Assembly: GCF_000204055.1 (NCBI RefSeq)
Contig: NW_006768821.1
Span: 155,186 to 219,185 of the forward strand
Reading direction: 5' to 3'
Origin: Melampsora larici-populina 98AG31
Taxonomy: Eukaryota > Basidiomycota > Pucciniomycetes > Pucciniales > Melampsoraceae
Length of the DNA: 64,000 nt
In this document: one piece after another, positions 37,113-47,801 of the stretch
Layout of the letters: the number at the start of each line of letters is the position of its first letter
How positions within the stretch are numbered: position 1 is the first letter of the stretch
Notes under the pieces: generated by a model
The model's database searches: none
What the model was told of the DNA's origin: nothing
The model's input: only the letters and a program-made list of their open reading frames with translations
Translations under genes and position numbers: made by a program

Positions 37113-38568
37113 ATGAATATCTTTTGTATAATTGATGTCCGTTGCGAGGAGAATAATAGGACATCTCCAGTACTCCTATCTACTGCTAAACCGTCCTCTT
37201 CCAAATCATACAGTATCCTACACACCATGCTCAACGATCATGATGATCATGAAATAGATAAATGTCAATCTACGAATCAATCTACGCTTAAATCTAGTGT
37301 ACCTGATAATGAAGAAGTAACAAGTACGCACGTTTTATCCCATAGGCATTAAGCGTCCTGACTAACACTTCGTTTCCGCATTTCCAGCGGGAACGAATGC
37401 AACCAACTGTACTATGGTCATAGAATCTGATGAACACGACATTGGAACAATTCATTCTACACTTAAATCTAGTGCACCCAAAAATGGAGATGTGACACGT
37501 ACGAAAACCTTTTCAAGTAGGGTGTAATGAGTGAGCCACCACTTATTCCTTTCTGCTTTTGCAGCCGATCAAATTACAACCGCGCCATACTACGAAGAGA
37601 TTGAAGATCTGGCTCGCAAAGATGAATGATGCATTTACCGGCTGGACGCCATGAAGTTCCGACAAGAGCAAATGTCTTATAATCAAGAAGAAAATATAAA
37701 CATCAAGAAAGACAATGTTGTATACACGACTGGACAAGTAGTACAAGTAGTCCAATCTGTTTTGGATGACGAATGGATAATTCGTCTTATGTACCTCAAC
37801 CATTGAGAAATTCAAGGTCGTTATTACCTCAAGTTTCACCCATCATGGATAACAATGGAGTCCCAAGGTCGGGCACAGTGCTTTGCGCGAGCGGAAAGCA
37901 ACCGTTATGCTGCCTGGGCATTGAGACATTTTCAACATACGCTTTCCCTGAAACGAAGGAATAGGAGAGGCCGTATGGTGTCAAAGTACCAACGATGGTA
38001 CTCCCTTTCATTATCATTGGTAGTAAGCCCTATATCTCCTTATAAAAATAGTAAAATGAATATTGATTTTAATCTTTCAACATTGATCCGACCAGGTTCA
38101 ACCATGTCATGTGATACAGTCAGCTGGTACAGGTTATAACGACGAACCTCGTTGGCGGGTATGTGAGAGGCCAACTGACCATAGTCACTCGTATGTTCAC
38201 AAAACAAACTTCAACAACAAGCCGGCTGAGCGTCAAAGTTGGACGTCTCTCATCCATGCGTACATTCACTATACATACGACCTAAGTGATGACCAAACTT
38301 TGATAGCCAGACTCGATTGTGACGAGCATGGTAAGGTCAGCAATTTGGAATGCTTTGTCCGAAAGTACGTTATGTTATTTAACTACAGTCTTCATATCAT
38401 ATAGTGGTGCCCTCATCTTCTGAAACGTAATATCTTGATAGCCGACCTCCGTATTACAGTCGCGACAACGCGACCATGGCAGGGAGAATGGAACACGTGT
38501 TTCAACGTTTTGCTGTGCAACATGTGTGTAACAAGATTTGCAGGCACATCGGCAACATCCAATTATAG
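37113..38568 (+). pseudogene. Q2: alpha-kinase-like gene with two in-frame TGA codons
   Basis: Exons 37113-37323, 37388-37498, 37565-38019, 38096-38364 and 38442-38568 splice to 391 codons, in frame throughout. TGA codons at 37627-37629 and 37804-37806 interrupt an otherwise open exon 3. The C-terminal half resembles the alpha-kinase (MHCK/EF2K) fold. It has RYYLKFHPSW and a helix with ARAESNRYAAWALRHFQHTL. RWRVCERPTDHSHSYVHKTNF is like the 'yxxExxxxGxfxKyNxN' segment. LIHAYIHYTYDLSDDQTLIA is followed by a DCDEHG loop. The end, HVCNKICRHIG, is like the alpha-kinase zinc motif 'HxCNxICxxLxL'. Exons 1 and 2 each contain STLKSS(V/A)PxNxxVT and both end in phase 1, so one is a duplicate. Q3 is its intact-plan paralogue. 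Confidence 0.65.
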
Positions 38569-39315
38569 TTGTATGAACTAAGTTTGTTTGATATTGATAC
38601 GATGTTTGTTATTTTCTATTGACAATGTTGTTGAATATGCATCACTGAGTGCTACGCGTGTGGCCATTGAAGCTTGTTTGTACTTCCCAAAGGAAGACGG
38701 CAAATTTTGTAGTTGCAGTATTGTTTATTTATGTTTATATGACTCGTACCTGTGTGATTTTTCAGTTTCAATATTAAAGACATTCTTTTTCTTTTATGAT
38801 TACTGCGAATCAATACTATTTCTTTGGCGCGTGATTTCTGTCGTCCAAGCATTTATGATGCATCCCTTGATCAAAGGTTTCAAAATAATCAAGCCTCACA
38901 GATACCCCGTATCGGCATCATCAAGCTCCGATAAATTAGGTCGTAATCATAAATATTTATGATATCCTACATATATGTAATGCATTGTAGGTGATTAGAC
39001 GTCATTTCCGGCGCCGGCAAATTACCACAAACCATAAGTCATAAGATATGGATATAGACGAATGCGTCTGGTAAAGGAAGGAGCAAAGGAGGCCAAATAC
39101 TTATGTGTTTGTAATCAACAGAGGTTAAAGATATTCTTCGACGGAATATCTTGGAGGCGTGGTATAGAATCAGAACGAAATAGTTCGATATGTTGACTAT
39201 TTAAGACATCCATGAATTTCCACTTCTTTCCTCGATCATCCTCCTTCATCATCTTACACCGATCGTATCATTTTTACACCTAGTACTATTTCAGATACCC
39301 TTATACAACGTTGGT

Positions 39316-40778
39316 ATGGATATACCAGACCGTCAACAATCCGAACTGAATCCCATCCCAATTCCTGATAGCGCGGTTGCTGAAGTGAAAGCGGGTAAAG
39401 ACCAGTGCTTTGGATGTGCACTCTTTGGACACATGCAGCAACATTGCCCATCTCGCGCTTCCAAGCTAGGTCGAAGCGCACGACCATACAAGGATTGGCG
39501 ACACGTAATGGGTACACGCAAGCTTTATAGTGTCAACGTTTTGTGGCCTCCGGCCCCTGTGGCTACACCTATGCCTGTTGTTCCTCATCACATGTTAGTA
39601 CGAAATGTATGAAATCATTATATAACTGATGCTGTGCTGACGCATAATATTTTCAGGCCCCAAGATGCAAATGCTGTGTAAGTTCACAATGAGTTGAATC
39701 AATTCGTATGAAAACTACCAAGCTAATGTACGACACGCGAACAGCAACTTAGGTCAGCCAATTGCCGAAGTGGAGATTATAAACGGGAACGATGCTGTTA
39801 TCACCGCTGTGGAGAATTCCGAAGTTCACACCGCCGTGGCAAATGCCAAAGTTGAGGTAATAGAGGTTATACACGCTGCCGACGCCGTTCACACCGTGTA
39901 AGTCTCTATTGACTTGAATAAATCTTTGTAATAAATCGACGTTGTACTAACATACGATCTGATGACATCAGAACACCTGATGTGATTGACTCAGTAGCTG
40001 TTCTAAACGTGAACAACGTCGATCATAATCATGAAGCTGCCATGATGTAAGTCATGTCTGTTGCTTAATGTTATCGTTTCTTAGTTGCAGAACTGACGAA
40101 TATGTCTCACCCAGCAAGCCCAGTGACCAGCCGATCACCGGTTTAACCGAGATAATGTGCGCTACTATTAAGATGCTATGGCTGATTGAAGATAATCTAA
40201 CTTAACACATGGAAATATTTTTGTTTAACAGGCTTTTTGACATTGAAGCAATGAACTTACCCGGTAACCCAATGGCCATTGATTCACACAAAGCGTTGTG
40301 AGTACAAGCAAACATTTCGCATTCTGCAGTGTCATTTAGTTATTGGTTCTAATACCTGGTAACCAACACAGCTCACCTGCTGAAGTATCGATCATCGCCG
40401 AGAATGCCATTACGCATAATGGTTTATCCGAGATAGTGTGAGTTACTATGCTATGCGGTGCGAGGTGCGGTTCCATTAATTTGCAACTAATGTGAACATT
40501 GTGTTGTCCCAGCTTATTTGAAGGTGACAACACGATCAATTTAGAGTCACCTCCGATCAACCATATACACGAAGAGGAGTGAGTTTCCTGTCGAGACATA
40601 TCGCCACGGTGGTCCTAATGCTCGATATCATGTTATTACTAGGGTCCAAGACATTGAGCCGGAGACGTCATGTGGACGCAAAAGGCCGCGTGTAAATTAT
40701 CAATTCCAACGATCGGTGCGATCGAAGCGATCAAAGTCTTGTTCATATATCTGCCTCAATTATGACTACGTAGTTTAG
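39316..40778 (+). CDS. R: CCHC zinc-knuckle protein built of tiny phase-2 exons
   Basis: Nine exons give one frame of about 288 codons: 39316-39593, 39657-39677 (21-base micro-exon), 39745-39897, 39972-40046, 40091-40156, 40232-40297, 40372-40437, 40513-40578 and 40643-40778. All eight introns are phase 2. Exon 1 encodes KDQCFGCALFGHMQQHCPS, a perfect CX2CX4HX4C zinc knuckle as in nucleic-acid-binding Gag-like and RNA-binding proteins. Exons 5-8 are each exactly 66 bases (22 residues) and look like two copies of a two-exon module. The last exon encodes a basic tail with GRKRPR and RSKRSKS, likely a nuclear signal. No known enzyme domain is present. The start Met lies downstream of a plausible promoter. 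Its neighbours are the alpha-kinase-like genes Q2 and Q3. Confidence 0.65.
40372..40578 (+). repeat. Second copy of a duplicated 66+66-base exon pair in gene R
   Basis: Exon 7 (40372-40437) resembles exon 5 (40091-40156), both ending in an ITxxGL(S/T)EI segment. Exon 8 (40513-40578) resembles exon 6 (40232-40297), both starting with LF(D/E) and an NL...P core. The two pairs are separated by ordinary short introns. Confidence 0.6.
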
Positions 40779-41892
40779 AACACTTTGTGAAACCTTATAC
40801 ACGCGGTAACATGGCCTATACTATATTTCTAACCGCTGGCCAAAAGAATGTGTGCCTGTAATTTTAATCCACCCCATATATATATATAGTATATATATAG
40901 TATATTAGCTGAAGATATAATATACGTTTATCGGAATTTCTTCGACTCTTGTATTTCACTTAATGTAAACCCATTATGAGGATCCATGTATAAACACAAG
41001 CGATCCATCAACTTGCGTAAATACGTCATCTAAATATCACATCCATAAAACACTCAAAGAGTATTATGATGTGGTTATTGGTGTAGACTGATTCTACCTC
41101 TACCGCAATGTGACGGTGACCACTTATAAATAAGTGGTCTTCGTATTGTTTCCGGTCTTTGTATCAACACGTGGTCTGTATTAAGTTCTTGATTTATACA
41201 ATGCCTTCGTGTAGCGACGTAGATAAATCCTCCACATCCACATCCGGCCTCATTTCCACCTCAGATCATAGTTCGCCTGCCAGCTTCGATGTAGCATCTG
41301 CTTCTTTGACCGCACCTACTTCTTCAAATGAAGACCCTAACGTCACCGAAGAAGGGTATAACAATCGTGCATGTGAAGGAGGTCAGGACGATCACGATCA
41401 AGATCCAAAAGACCCCAGTCAAATTTGCTCCGACCGTAAATCTTACATCAAACCAAAAACCTCACTTACCAAAACGAATCGTATTGCAAGTGTAGGGGCT
41501 GTTGGTCCTCCTGGTCGGGCTTCAAGTAAGGTCAGGGCGGTGCGCGCTAAGAGGTATAACCAGGCAGAAGGTTTGTGTGAAACATTCATATTTACTTATC
41601 ACGACGAAGTTCAAATGCTAAATGACCATATTATAACCTTCCGTTCCAGAGGTGCCAGGACCAGGTAGCATCACGCGTTTAAGCATTCCAGTGCGTACCT
41701 CGGCATTGCGACCCGATTTCCCAACCAGACATGCCGCTTTCTTGTATCACCTGAATGGCTACTACGGCGATGAAACCAAACCCAGATACAAGCCGGATAA
41801 TATAACGGGCCTGTCTGAGTCTGTTGCCGTATATCAATTAGGTAGAATGTGTGATTTGTCATCAACTCGAGATGTTAATGAATGGCAAGTTA

Positions 41893-42793
41893 CACTACAT
41901 CAAATGTAATCTTTACCGGGTGGTAAAGAAAACTACTGACATAGAAAAGTCCTGAGGCAACAGGAAGAGAGCTAAAAATCTGAAAAAGTATGCACCTTGT
42001 TCCTAGATGTTGGGGCGTCATGATGAGTATTTTTTTGTATTTTACACGCAGATATTGGTTAATGTACTAACAATAAAGGCTGAAAATCATCAAAAACCTA
42101 CCTGTAACAATACCTGAAATTTGGCCCTTGATTTTGTAGACAGGATTTTGAAATCTTCAAACATCAATAACTTTTGCAGTTCTGAATCAAATAACTCTAT
42201 TTTTGGTTCGTTGAATACGTGAATCTTTNNNNNNNNNNNNNNNNNNNNNNNNNNNNNNNNNNNNNNNNNNNNNNNNNNNNNNNNNNNNNNNNNNNNNNNN
42301 NNNNNNNNNNNNNNNNNNNNNNNNNNNNTGAGACATCACATCTGTAGCCTGTCTGAAAAAGGTCCTACAGAGCTATTCATGCAGAACTTTTTGGACATAT
42401 GTAGAGCGTACAAATGACTAGATAGCACCTTACTGACATTATGAAGTGTAAAGGAGAATGGGTTCAGCTTTTGAATGAACCAAAAGTTGAGTTATTTGGA
42501 GCAGAATTGCAAAAGTTATCAAAGTTTTTAGACCACAAAATATTGTCTTCATAATCATGACCCAAATTTCAGGTATTGTTACATGTGGGTTTTTGATGAT
42601 TTTCAGCCTTTATTGTTAGTACATTAACCAATATCTGCGTGTAAAATACAAAAAAATACTCATCATGAAGCCTCAACATCTAGGAACAAGGTGCATATTT
42701 TTTCAGATTTTTAGCTCTATTCCTGTTGCCTCAGGACTTTTCTATGTCAGTAGTTTTCTTTACCGCCCGGTAAAGATTACATTTGGTGTAGTG
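41893..42793. mobile_element. CACTA-like fold-back element, TSD TTA
   Basis: Both ends read CACTACA(T/C)CAAATGTAATC and the two arms are near-identical inverted copies for at least 235 bases, with weaker similarity for about 330. The element is therefore almost entirely palindromic around the sequence gap. Duplicated TTA flanks it at 41890-41892 and 42794-42796. The CACTA start and 3-base duplication are those of the CMC/EnSpm superfamily. It has no coding capacity in the known part. It lies in exon 2 of Q3. Confidence 0.93.
42229..42328. other. Assembly gap, 100 N
   Basis: Exactly 100 N at the centre of the fold-back element, a typical nominal gap where a near-perfect palindrome defeats assembly. 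True length is unknown. Confidence 0.99.
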
Positions 42794-44008
42794 TTAGGGA
42801 GTTACAGGGTGACGGGGTAGATATGCCACATGATGGAATAGCTAGGTTTCATTATTCCTGGTCAGCAAAGGCTACATCTGGTAGGGACAGGGCTATCGAA
42901 ATCGCCAATGCTCACGTTTATGTGGTGCAAATGCTTAGACAATTCAAATCAAGTCTTCTCCGTTTGTGGAAGTCTCAAAATCCACCCGATAATTACCTAG
43001 CTCAACAATTCGGCGAATGGTTTATCCGGGCAGCGGCGTTACACGTAATTTCATTCTTCATATCTAAGAGTTGTAGAATGCTGATGTCGCTATTTCCATT
43101 AGGTTCCACGGGTTTCTTTAATGCAATCTATAGGACCTATTGATGTGGATATCCCTCGTTGGATGTTATGTGAAACGTCTCATAGCACTATTCCGACTCG
43201 TTACGTCTATCCCTCGTGTTTCCGGGACAACTGTGCTGCTTCTGACCCTTGGAAGAAGTTGATATTCGCGTTTGTACACTACGCTTACCAAGAAACTCAA
43301 GGTGGAACTTTGATAGGCCAGATTGACTGTGATACGTGGGGTTCCATTTCGAATATATTGTGCTTTAATAAAGGGTGTGTTGCACTTTGTTTGTATCACT
43401 TCACACCACCGTGTAGTATAGAAATTGACTCAGCTGACGAATCATTCAACTTATACTTGCTGTTCAGCTCATATTATTTAGAAAACAGTGACAGAATGGA
43501 CATGCCATTCTTTGATTTTCGAGGTGGCCATGTATGTAATGAAATTTGCAAAGAGATGGAACTAGTTGCGGTGAAATTATGATGATGTATGTTACATTTT
43601 GTGACGCCATATTCACCTTTACTCGTTTGTTGTTGCTTTATTTTTCTATAACTCTACTTTATCATTTTCATACACATCAACGTAAAACTCGTGTTGTTTT
43701 ATTGGACACTACTTAATGCATCCTCTTTTTGTTAATTTTTTCTATCTAATTTCCATTGGTCACTCCAATGCAACGTATGTGAAGCTCAGCTCACTCCATG
43801 ACGTTGTAGTTGTAGAAAATTTGATGTTGAATTTATTCTTAACCATCAACCAGCAAACATTCATATACAAAATCGAACATATGATAGACAATCATGAAAG
43901 GTAATATAAAATTTAAATTAATGAGTGTCATTGAATCATTGGTAGAGATAAATAAAAAATGATAGAGAGATACAACATAAAACATAAGATAGTGCGCGCT
44001 ACAAATCA

Positions 44009-46280
44009 CTAATGTGTTACACAACCTGCTTCAGGGGAAGTGTCAAAATTGCCCAAAAAAAGTACATTGTTACGAGATTCCAACTTCTCCATGAGGCGAT
44101 TGTTGTGGAGACGTATCATTTCATCTAAAAAAAAATTGTATCGGATGTGTCCCATGTTTTGGCACATCGCGTCAAAACGTCCAAACCATGCGTTGGTGAT
44201 TTCGGCAGCCGAAGCATTGAATCTCCAGCTACCATCTGGCCTTTTCAGCTCAGGAAAAAGATGCGGGTCGTTGTTGAGTCGGCATGTAGTGTGCGACTCT
44301 TTGTGCGACTTGATGTGAAACGTATCGACAGGCAACATTGTGTCCTTGAAATCTTCCGCGTCTAACGGGTTGGCGCGTATGTGAGAGTAAAGGCCACAAG
44401 CATTGTCATAAAATACAATCTGTGGCATGTTATTCGGAAAGGTCTCGCGTATGAACTCCTGGTAAGCGTTCGATTGCGTCAATAGAGGAGCAAGATGGTA
44501 CAGATTTTGTAATTATCTGGACTCACCTTAACTTTGGTTACGGATTTGGACTTGAAAAAAGTCTTACGGCCTACTATGATGCCACAACATGACACCGCTA
44601 GTTGCTCATTGTGTGTCCGAATTCGTGACATTAAGATCTTCTTCTTCCCTCCTGCAGCCTCGGCACCTTCTCCGCCATCACGAGCTCCCTCGCGCGTTCT
44701 CTCTTCGACTTCAGAATACAACCGGTCCTCATCGGAAAGTGCGACCTCACCAGTCTCTGGCTCCAGTAGTACGCTGGGATCTATATGTAAGTTTGAATGG
44801 GGACGATTGAATCGGCGTGGAAGTCCGAATAGTGACGTGTTGCGTTCTTTGAAGGTTTTGTTGGCGGCGATGTGTTCTTCAAGGTGACAGGTCTTGGTAC
44901 CGTCCACCGCTTTGTTCATGCAGGGCTGCGCTTGACATATGTTGGCCAATAGCTTGGCGTGAGTCGGACAAAATCGATGATTTACTTTTTCCAGAGGTTC
45001 GGTGCAGCATACGTCTGTGGTGTTGGGATCCAGAGCTTTCAGTTGCTCTTGAGATGCGCTACAACTCCAAATTCCTAGGGTAATGCCGTCGGTTACAACA
45101 GCGCGTAGTACTGTCATTTTTTATTCAGTATACACTCTCTCCCAATATGACAGTATAGAAACATACGCGTACTTTTCCCTTCTCCGGTTGATTCGTCAAT
45201 TGCAATTTTGGTGCATGTACTACATACATGAGCGGAATGTCCGTTACCTTCCACTTGCAACCATTCGGTGTGCTGCTGCATGGCTAGTTCAAATCGCTTA
45301 TCATCGGTTCCTTTCGCGTTCGCCGTTAAGCGCACACCTCTATTTGCGTAGTTCTCCATCAATCAATGGATGTCGAGTGCCAGTGATGCAACGTTGGCAC
45401 TCATTCGTCGGTTATACCTGCCCTTGTGGAAGTCGTTGCGGTACGGCTTCTTTACGTTAGCGTGAGTTTGATTGTAGGAGTTGACTAGGTTGTAAATCGA
45501 AACTCTGATTTTGATATCAGTTATAATTATGGCGTAGTCATTGTTGATGTTGTTTAAATTTGGGGACTTACATGGCTAGGTTTTGAAGGTGGTTGAAGTG
45601 TTCAGCAAGGCGGTGAGTCATAAAGTAATGCTGGCTAACTTGGAAACTTTCTTTAGGCTGGCCTTCCTCTTCCGTGTAGTACAATTGTTGATTCTTGTCA
45701 TTATAATAGCATGGCGTGTATGTAGTGTGGCAGTCTTTTGAGGTAACGATTTTTGTTTTGTCAGCTACCTTTTGGAGCAACGGGGAATGTGCCACTTACG
45801 TCGACAATAGTAGTTGATGGTTTGGACGGTTTGAACCCCTGCTATGTCGAATAGATACCCAAACTTCGGTTTGCGCCGCTCAAGGATCAAAGGTTGGTTT
45901 CCGTTCTTGCACGTGAAACAGTGGCTCGTAGGAGGTTGAAAATACTGTTTGGTAAGGGTCAAAGATATTTTGTGCCTTCGGTAGTGTTGTGAAGGAATAC
46001 CGTTCTCTTGGAACATCGTGCTATCGTAATTGCACGTTGGGATGGCATCATAGGCGATGTTCCATAGGTGGCCCCACTTGGCGTCTTCCTGGCCTGACTC
46101 CAGGCATTGGCTCAGGAATTCATAGGGTGCGTGATTGGGTGAAGTGGTTAGTGCACCTTTGGTGCGCTTGAAAAAATCTGCCGCCAACGTGGTAAACTTG
46201 GTCAGCTGGCTGACAGTCAATGTTGCGTGCGTGTGTGGGTCTAGCTTAGATAGCTGTTCCATCAAATCTGTAACAAGCAT
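44009..46280 (-). pseudogene. KDZ transposase copy D, one nonsense codon
   Basis: A close relative of copy B with the same five exons: about 46280-45800, 45745-45575, 45508-45170, 45117-44528 and 44462-44009. It carries the first cysteine cluster (HCFTCKNGN, YLFDIAGVQTVQT), then YFMTHRLAEHFNHL. VTDGITLGIW and the CxC6-like FCPTHAKLLANICQAQPC follow. The C-terminal exon has FYDNACGL, HIKSHKESHTTC, WRFNASAAE and NFFLDEMIRLHNN. All catalytic-type motifs are intact. The only damage I see is a TGA at about 45363-45365, where copy B has Arg in DIHRLM, a change explained by CGA to TGA. It may therefore be very recently disabled. Confidence 0.82.
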
Positions 46281-46451
46281 GGCGGCCGGTTTGTTTGTAT
46301 CAATAATAGATAAGAAGGTAAAATAATAATGTGCAATTATAAGATTTTGTGTGAAGTAGGGCGGACGGAATGGTGAGAACCTTGGTACGCGGGTAACTAT
46401 GTGTCCAATTTGGTCATGACAGGTGCGACGCTTTCGGACGTGAGAAAGGTA

Positions 46452-47039
46452 CAGTCGTTTTCAAAAAGGTTGAAATTGAGGCGTCTCAAAAATGGCAAGG
46501 TGGACCGTGCGCCACCTGTGAAAGGTGCCAAATATGCATACAGAAATGCTGGTGTAGTCGCATAGCCACAGGGCTCTTCAAAAAGAATATTGGCAATGTT
46601 GGTTGAGAGCCTCCGTTACGCCTGATCAACCCAGTATCGAGGGTACTCCCTTTTTGAGTTCGAGCCGGACTGGCTTTGTTTTTTGTCATCACACATTTTG
46701 ACATGTTTCTCTTATTCAATCTGCTCGTTATCGTAAAATACAACAACGATACCTCGTACCATTGTTAGCTTCCATATGATAATTTTTGTTCTATCAGCAA
46801 GTCGAGACAAAAACTATTGGCATTAAAAGAGGCCCCCCGAGTCGAACACAGGACTGCCTCTACGTGCCACTCTTGCTGACCGCTGCGCCACCAGAGAATG
46901 AGTAGGGAAGGCCAAACAACTACTTCCATACCGTCTAATGATCGATCTGTCAGGTAAGTTTGATACCTTTCACAGGTGGCGCACGGTCCACCTCTCCATT
47001 TTTGATACGCCTCGATTTCAACCTTTTTGAAAACGACTG
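46452..47039. mobile_element. Tc1/mariner-type MITE, TA target
   Basis: Terminal inverted repeats of about 85 bp begin CAGTCGTTTTCAAAAAGG, differ at a few positions, and are flanked by TA at 46450-46451 and 47040-47041. The CAGT start and TA duplication are typical of Tc1/mariner. At 588 bp it has no transposase frame. Confidence 0.88.
46812..46908 (-). other. Degenerate tRNA-like module inside the mariner MITE
   Basis: On the minus strand there is an A-box-like TGGCGCAGCGGTCAGC and, about 30 bases later, a B-box-like TGTTCGACTC, followed by a short T run. The acceptor stem cannot be paired, so this is not a working tRNA; it resembles a tRNA-derived or SINE head. A second, weaker B-box-like GAGTTCGAGCC lies near 46658 on the plus strand. 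Confidence 0.4.
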
Positions 47040-47241
47040 TACTATAATTATTTAATTTCAATACTGGCGACTGTGCGTGGCTCGCGACTCTCAAATGCGA
47101 GCCGCCTCTCTGCCTCCACAAGCCTTCGGGTCTTCTGGTTCCTCCGGGCTACCGGGCTCATCCAACCTGAGTTGAGTTTTGACTCGGAAGAAAGATGTAT
47201 AATCAGCCGCAGCTCGCAGCAAGCCATACCTGGTCAACCGA

Positions 47242-47706
47242 CACCGCGGGAATCGACTTGTTTGAAACCCGATTGAGCGGAATTTTGGTGTCCAGGTTTG
47301 AAATTTCCTTGAATTGTGAATCTTGTTCACAAATTGTTAGCATTATGTTTGCCGATTTGCCTTGAGTACCCTACAATACATACACATACACATCACTTTC
47401 AAAACCTGTGATTCCAACTGTTTGACTACATATCTCAACGCTTATCATGTTCCCGCTGAACTGCTTTTTTTTGGTTGATCAAGGCTTGACAAATGAGGAT
47501 GAAGGTGAGGAATGGTGAAAGGGGATGTTGCTGTATGATGTGACTGTACATACACAGGGCCAGCCGAGTACAGAGTTCAGCCCAAGGGGAATTGGCAAAC
47601 ATAATGCAAACAAGTTGTGAACAAGATTCATGATTTGAGTAAATTTCAAACCCGGACACTGAAAACAAGCTCAATCGGGTTTCAAACAAGTTGATCCCCG
47701 CGGTGC
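47242..47706. mobile_element. MITE with CACCGCGGG termini, TSD CGA (copy 2)
   Basis: The same ends as the 11160-11757 element: CACCGCGGGAATC at the left and CCCCGCGGTG at the right, with the shared subterminal ACCCGATTGAGCGG segment. CGA is duplicated at 47239-47241 and 47707-47709. At 465 bp it is shorter than copy 1 and diverged inside. Confidence 0.9.
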
Positions 47707-47801
47707 GACAAGTTGAATTTTGGTTCTTCTCCTTCAGCTTGAGTGAGGAGTAACACCAGCCTACCTCGTTCACATTTCCAATTGGCTTCCAGAATCAAGA
47801 T

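Larger units (their letters stand above)
41201..43582 (+). pseudogene. Q3: alpha-kinase-like gene interrupted by a CACTA-type insertion
   Basis: Coding pieces are 41201-41570, 41650-41892, [element 41893-42793 plus one TTA], 42797-43044, 43103-43374 and 43468-43582. Ignoring the insertion, these total 1248 bases, exactly 416 codons, with no internal stop. The N-terminus is Ser/Thr-rich and acidic, then basic. The kinase-like part matches Q2: ARFHYSWSAKATSGRDRA, a helix with AHVYVVQMLRQFKSSL, and DIPRWMLCETSHSTIPTRYVY. FAFVHYAYQETQGGTLIGQI is followed by DCDTWG. The C-terminal HVCNEICKEMEL resembles the alpha-kinase zinc-binding end. Alpha kinases are atypical Ser/Thr protein kinases; in this copy the classical 'DLQG' appears as DCD..G, so activity is uncertain. 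With the insert present, reading stops at 41907-41909, inside the element's left end. Confidence 0.75.

Noticed and set aside
29488..45365. TGA read as an amino acid rather than as stop
   Set aside because: All intact genes here (SUA5, GH16, UreF, P2, KDZ-B) use ordinary stops and no internal TGA; deamination explains the pattern more simply.
4605..46280. TET/JBP-type dioxygenase genes, expected near KDZ elements in basidiomycetes
   Set aside because: None of the neighbouring genes shows the HxD...H...R pattern in a convincing context; Q1 has an HPH word but nothing else.
46560..46700. A second tRNA-like segment on the plus strand inside the mariner MITE
   Set aside because: Only a B-box-like word is convincing; A box and stems do not fit.
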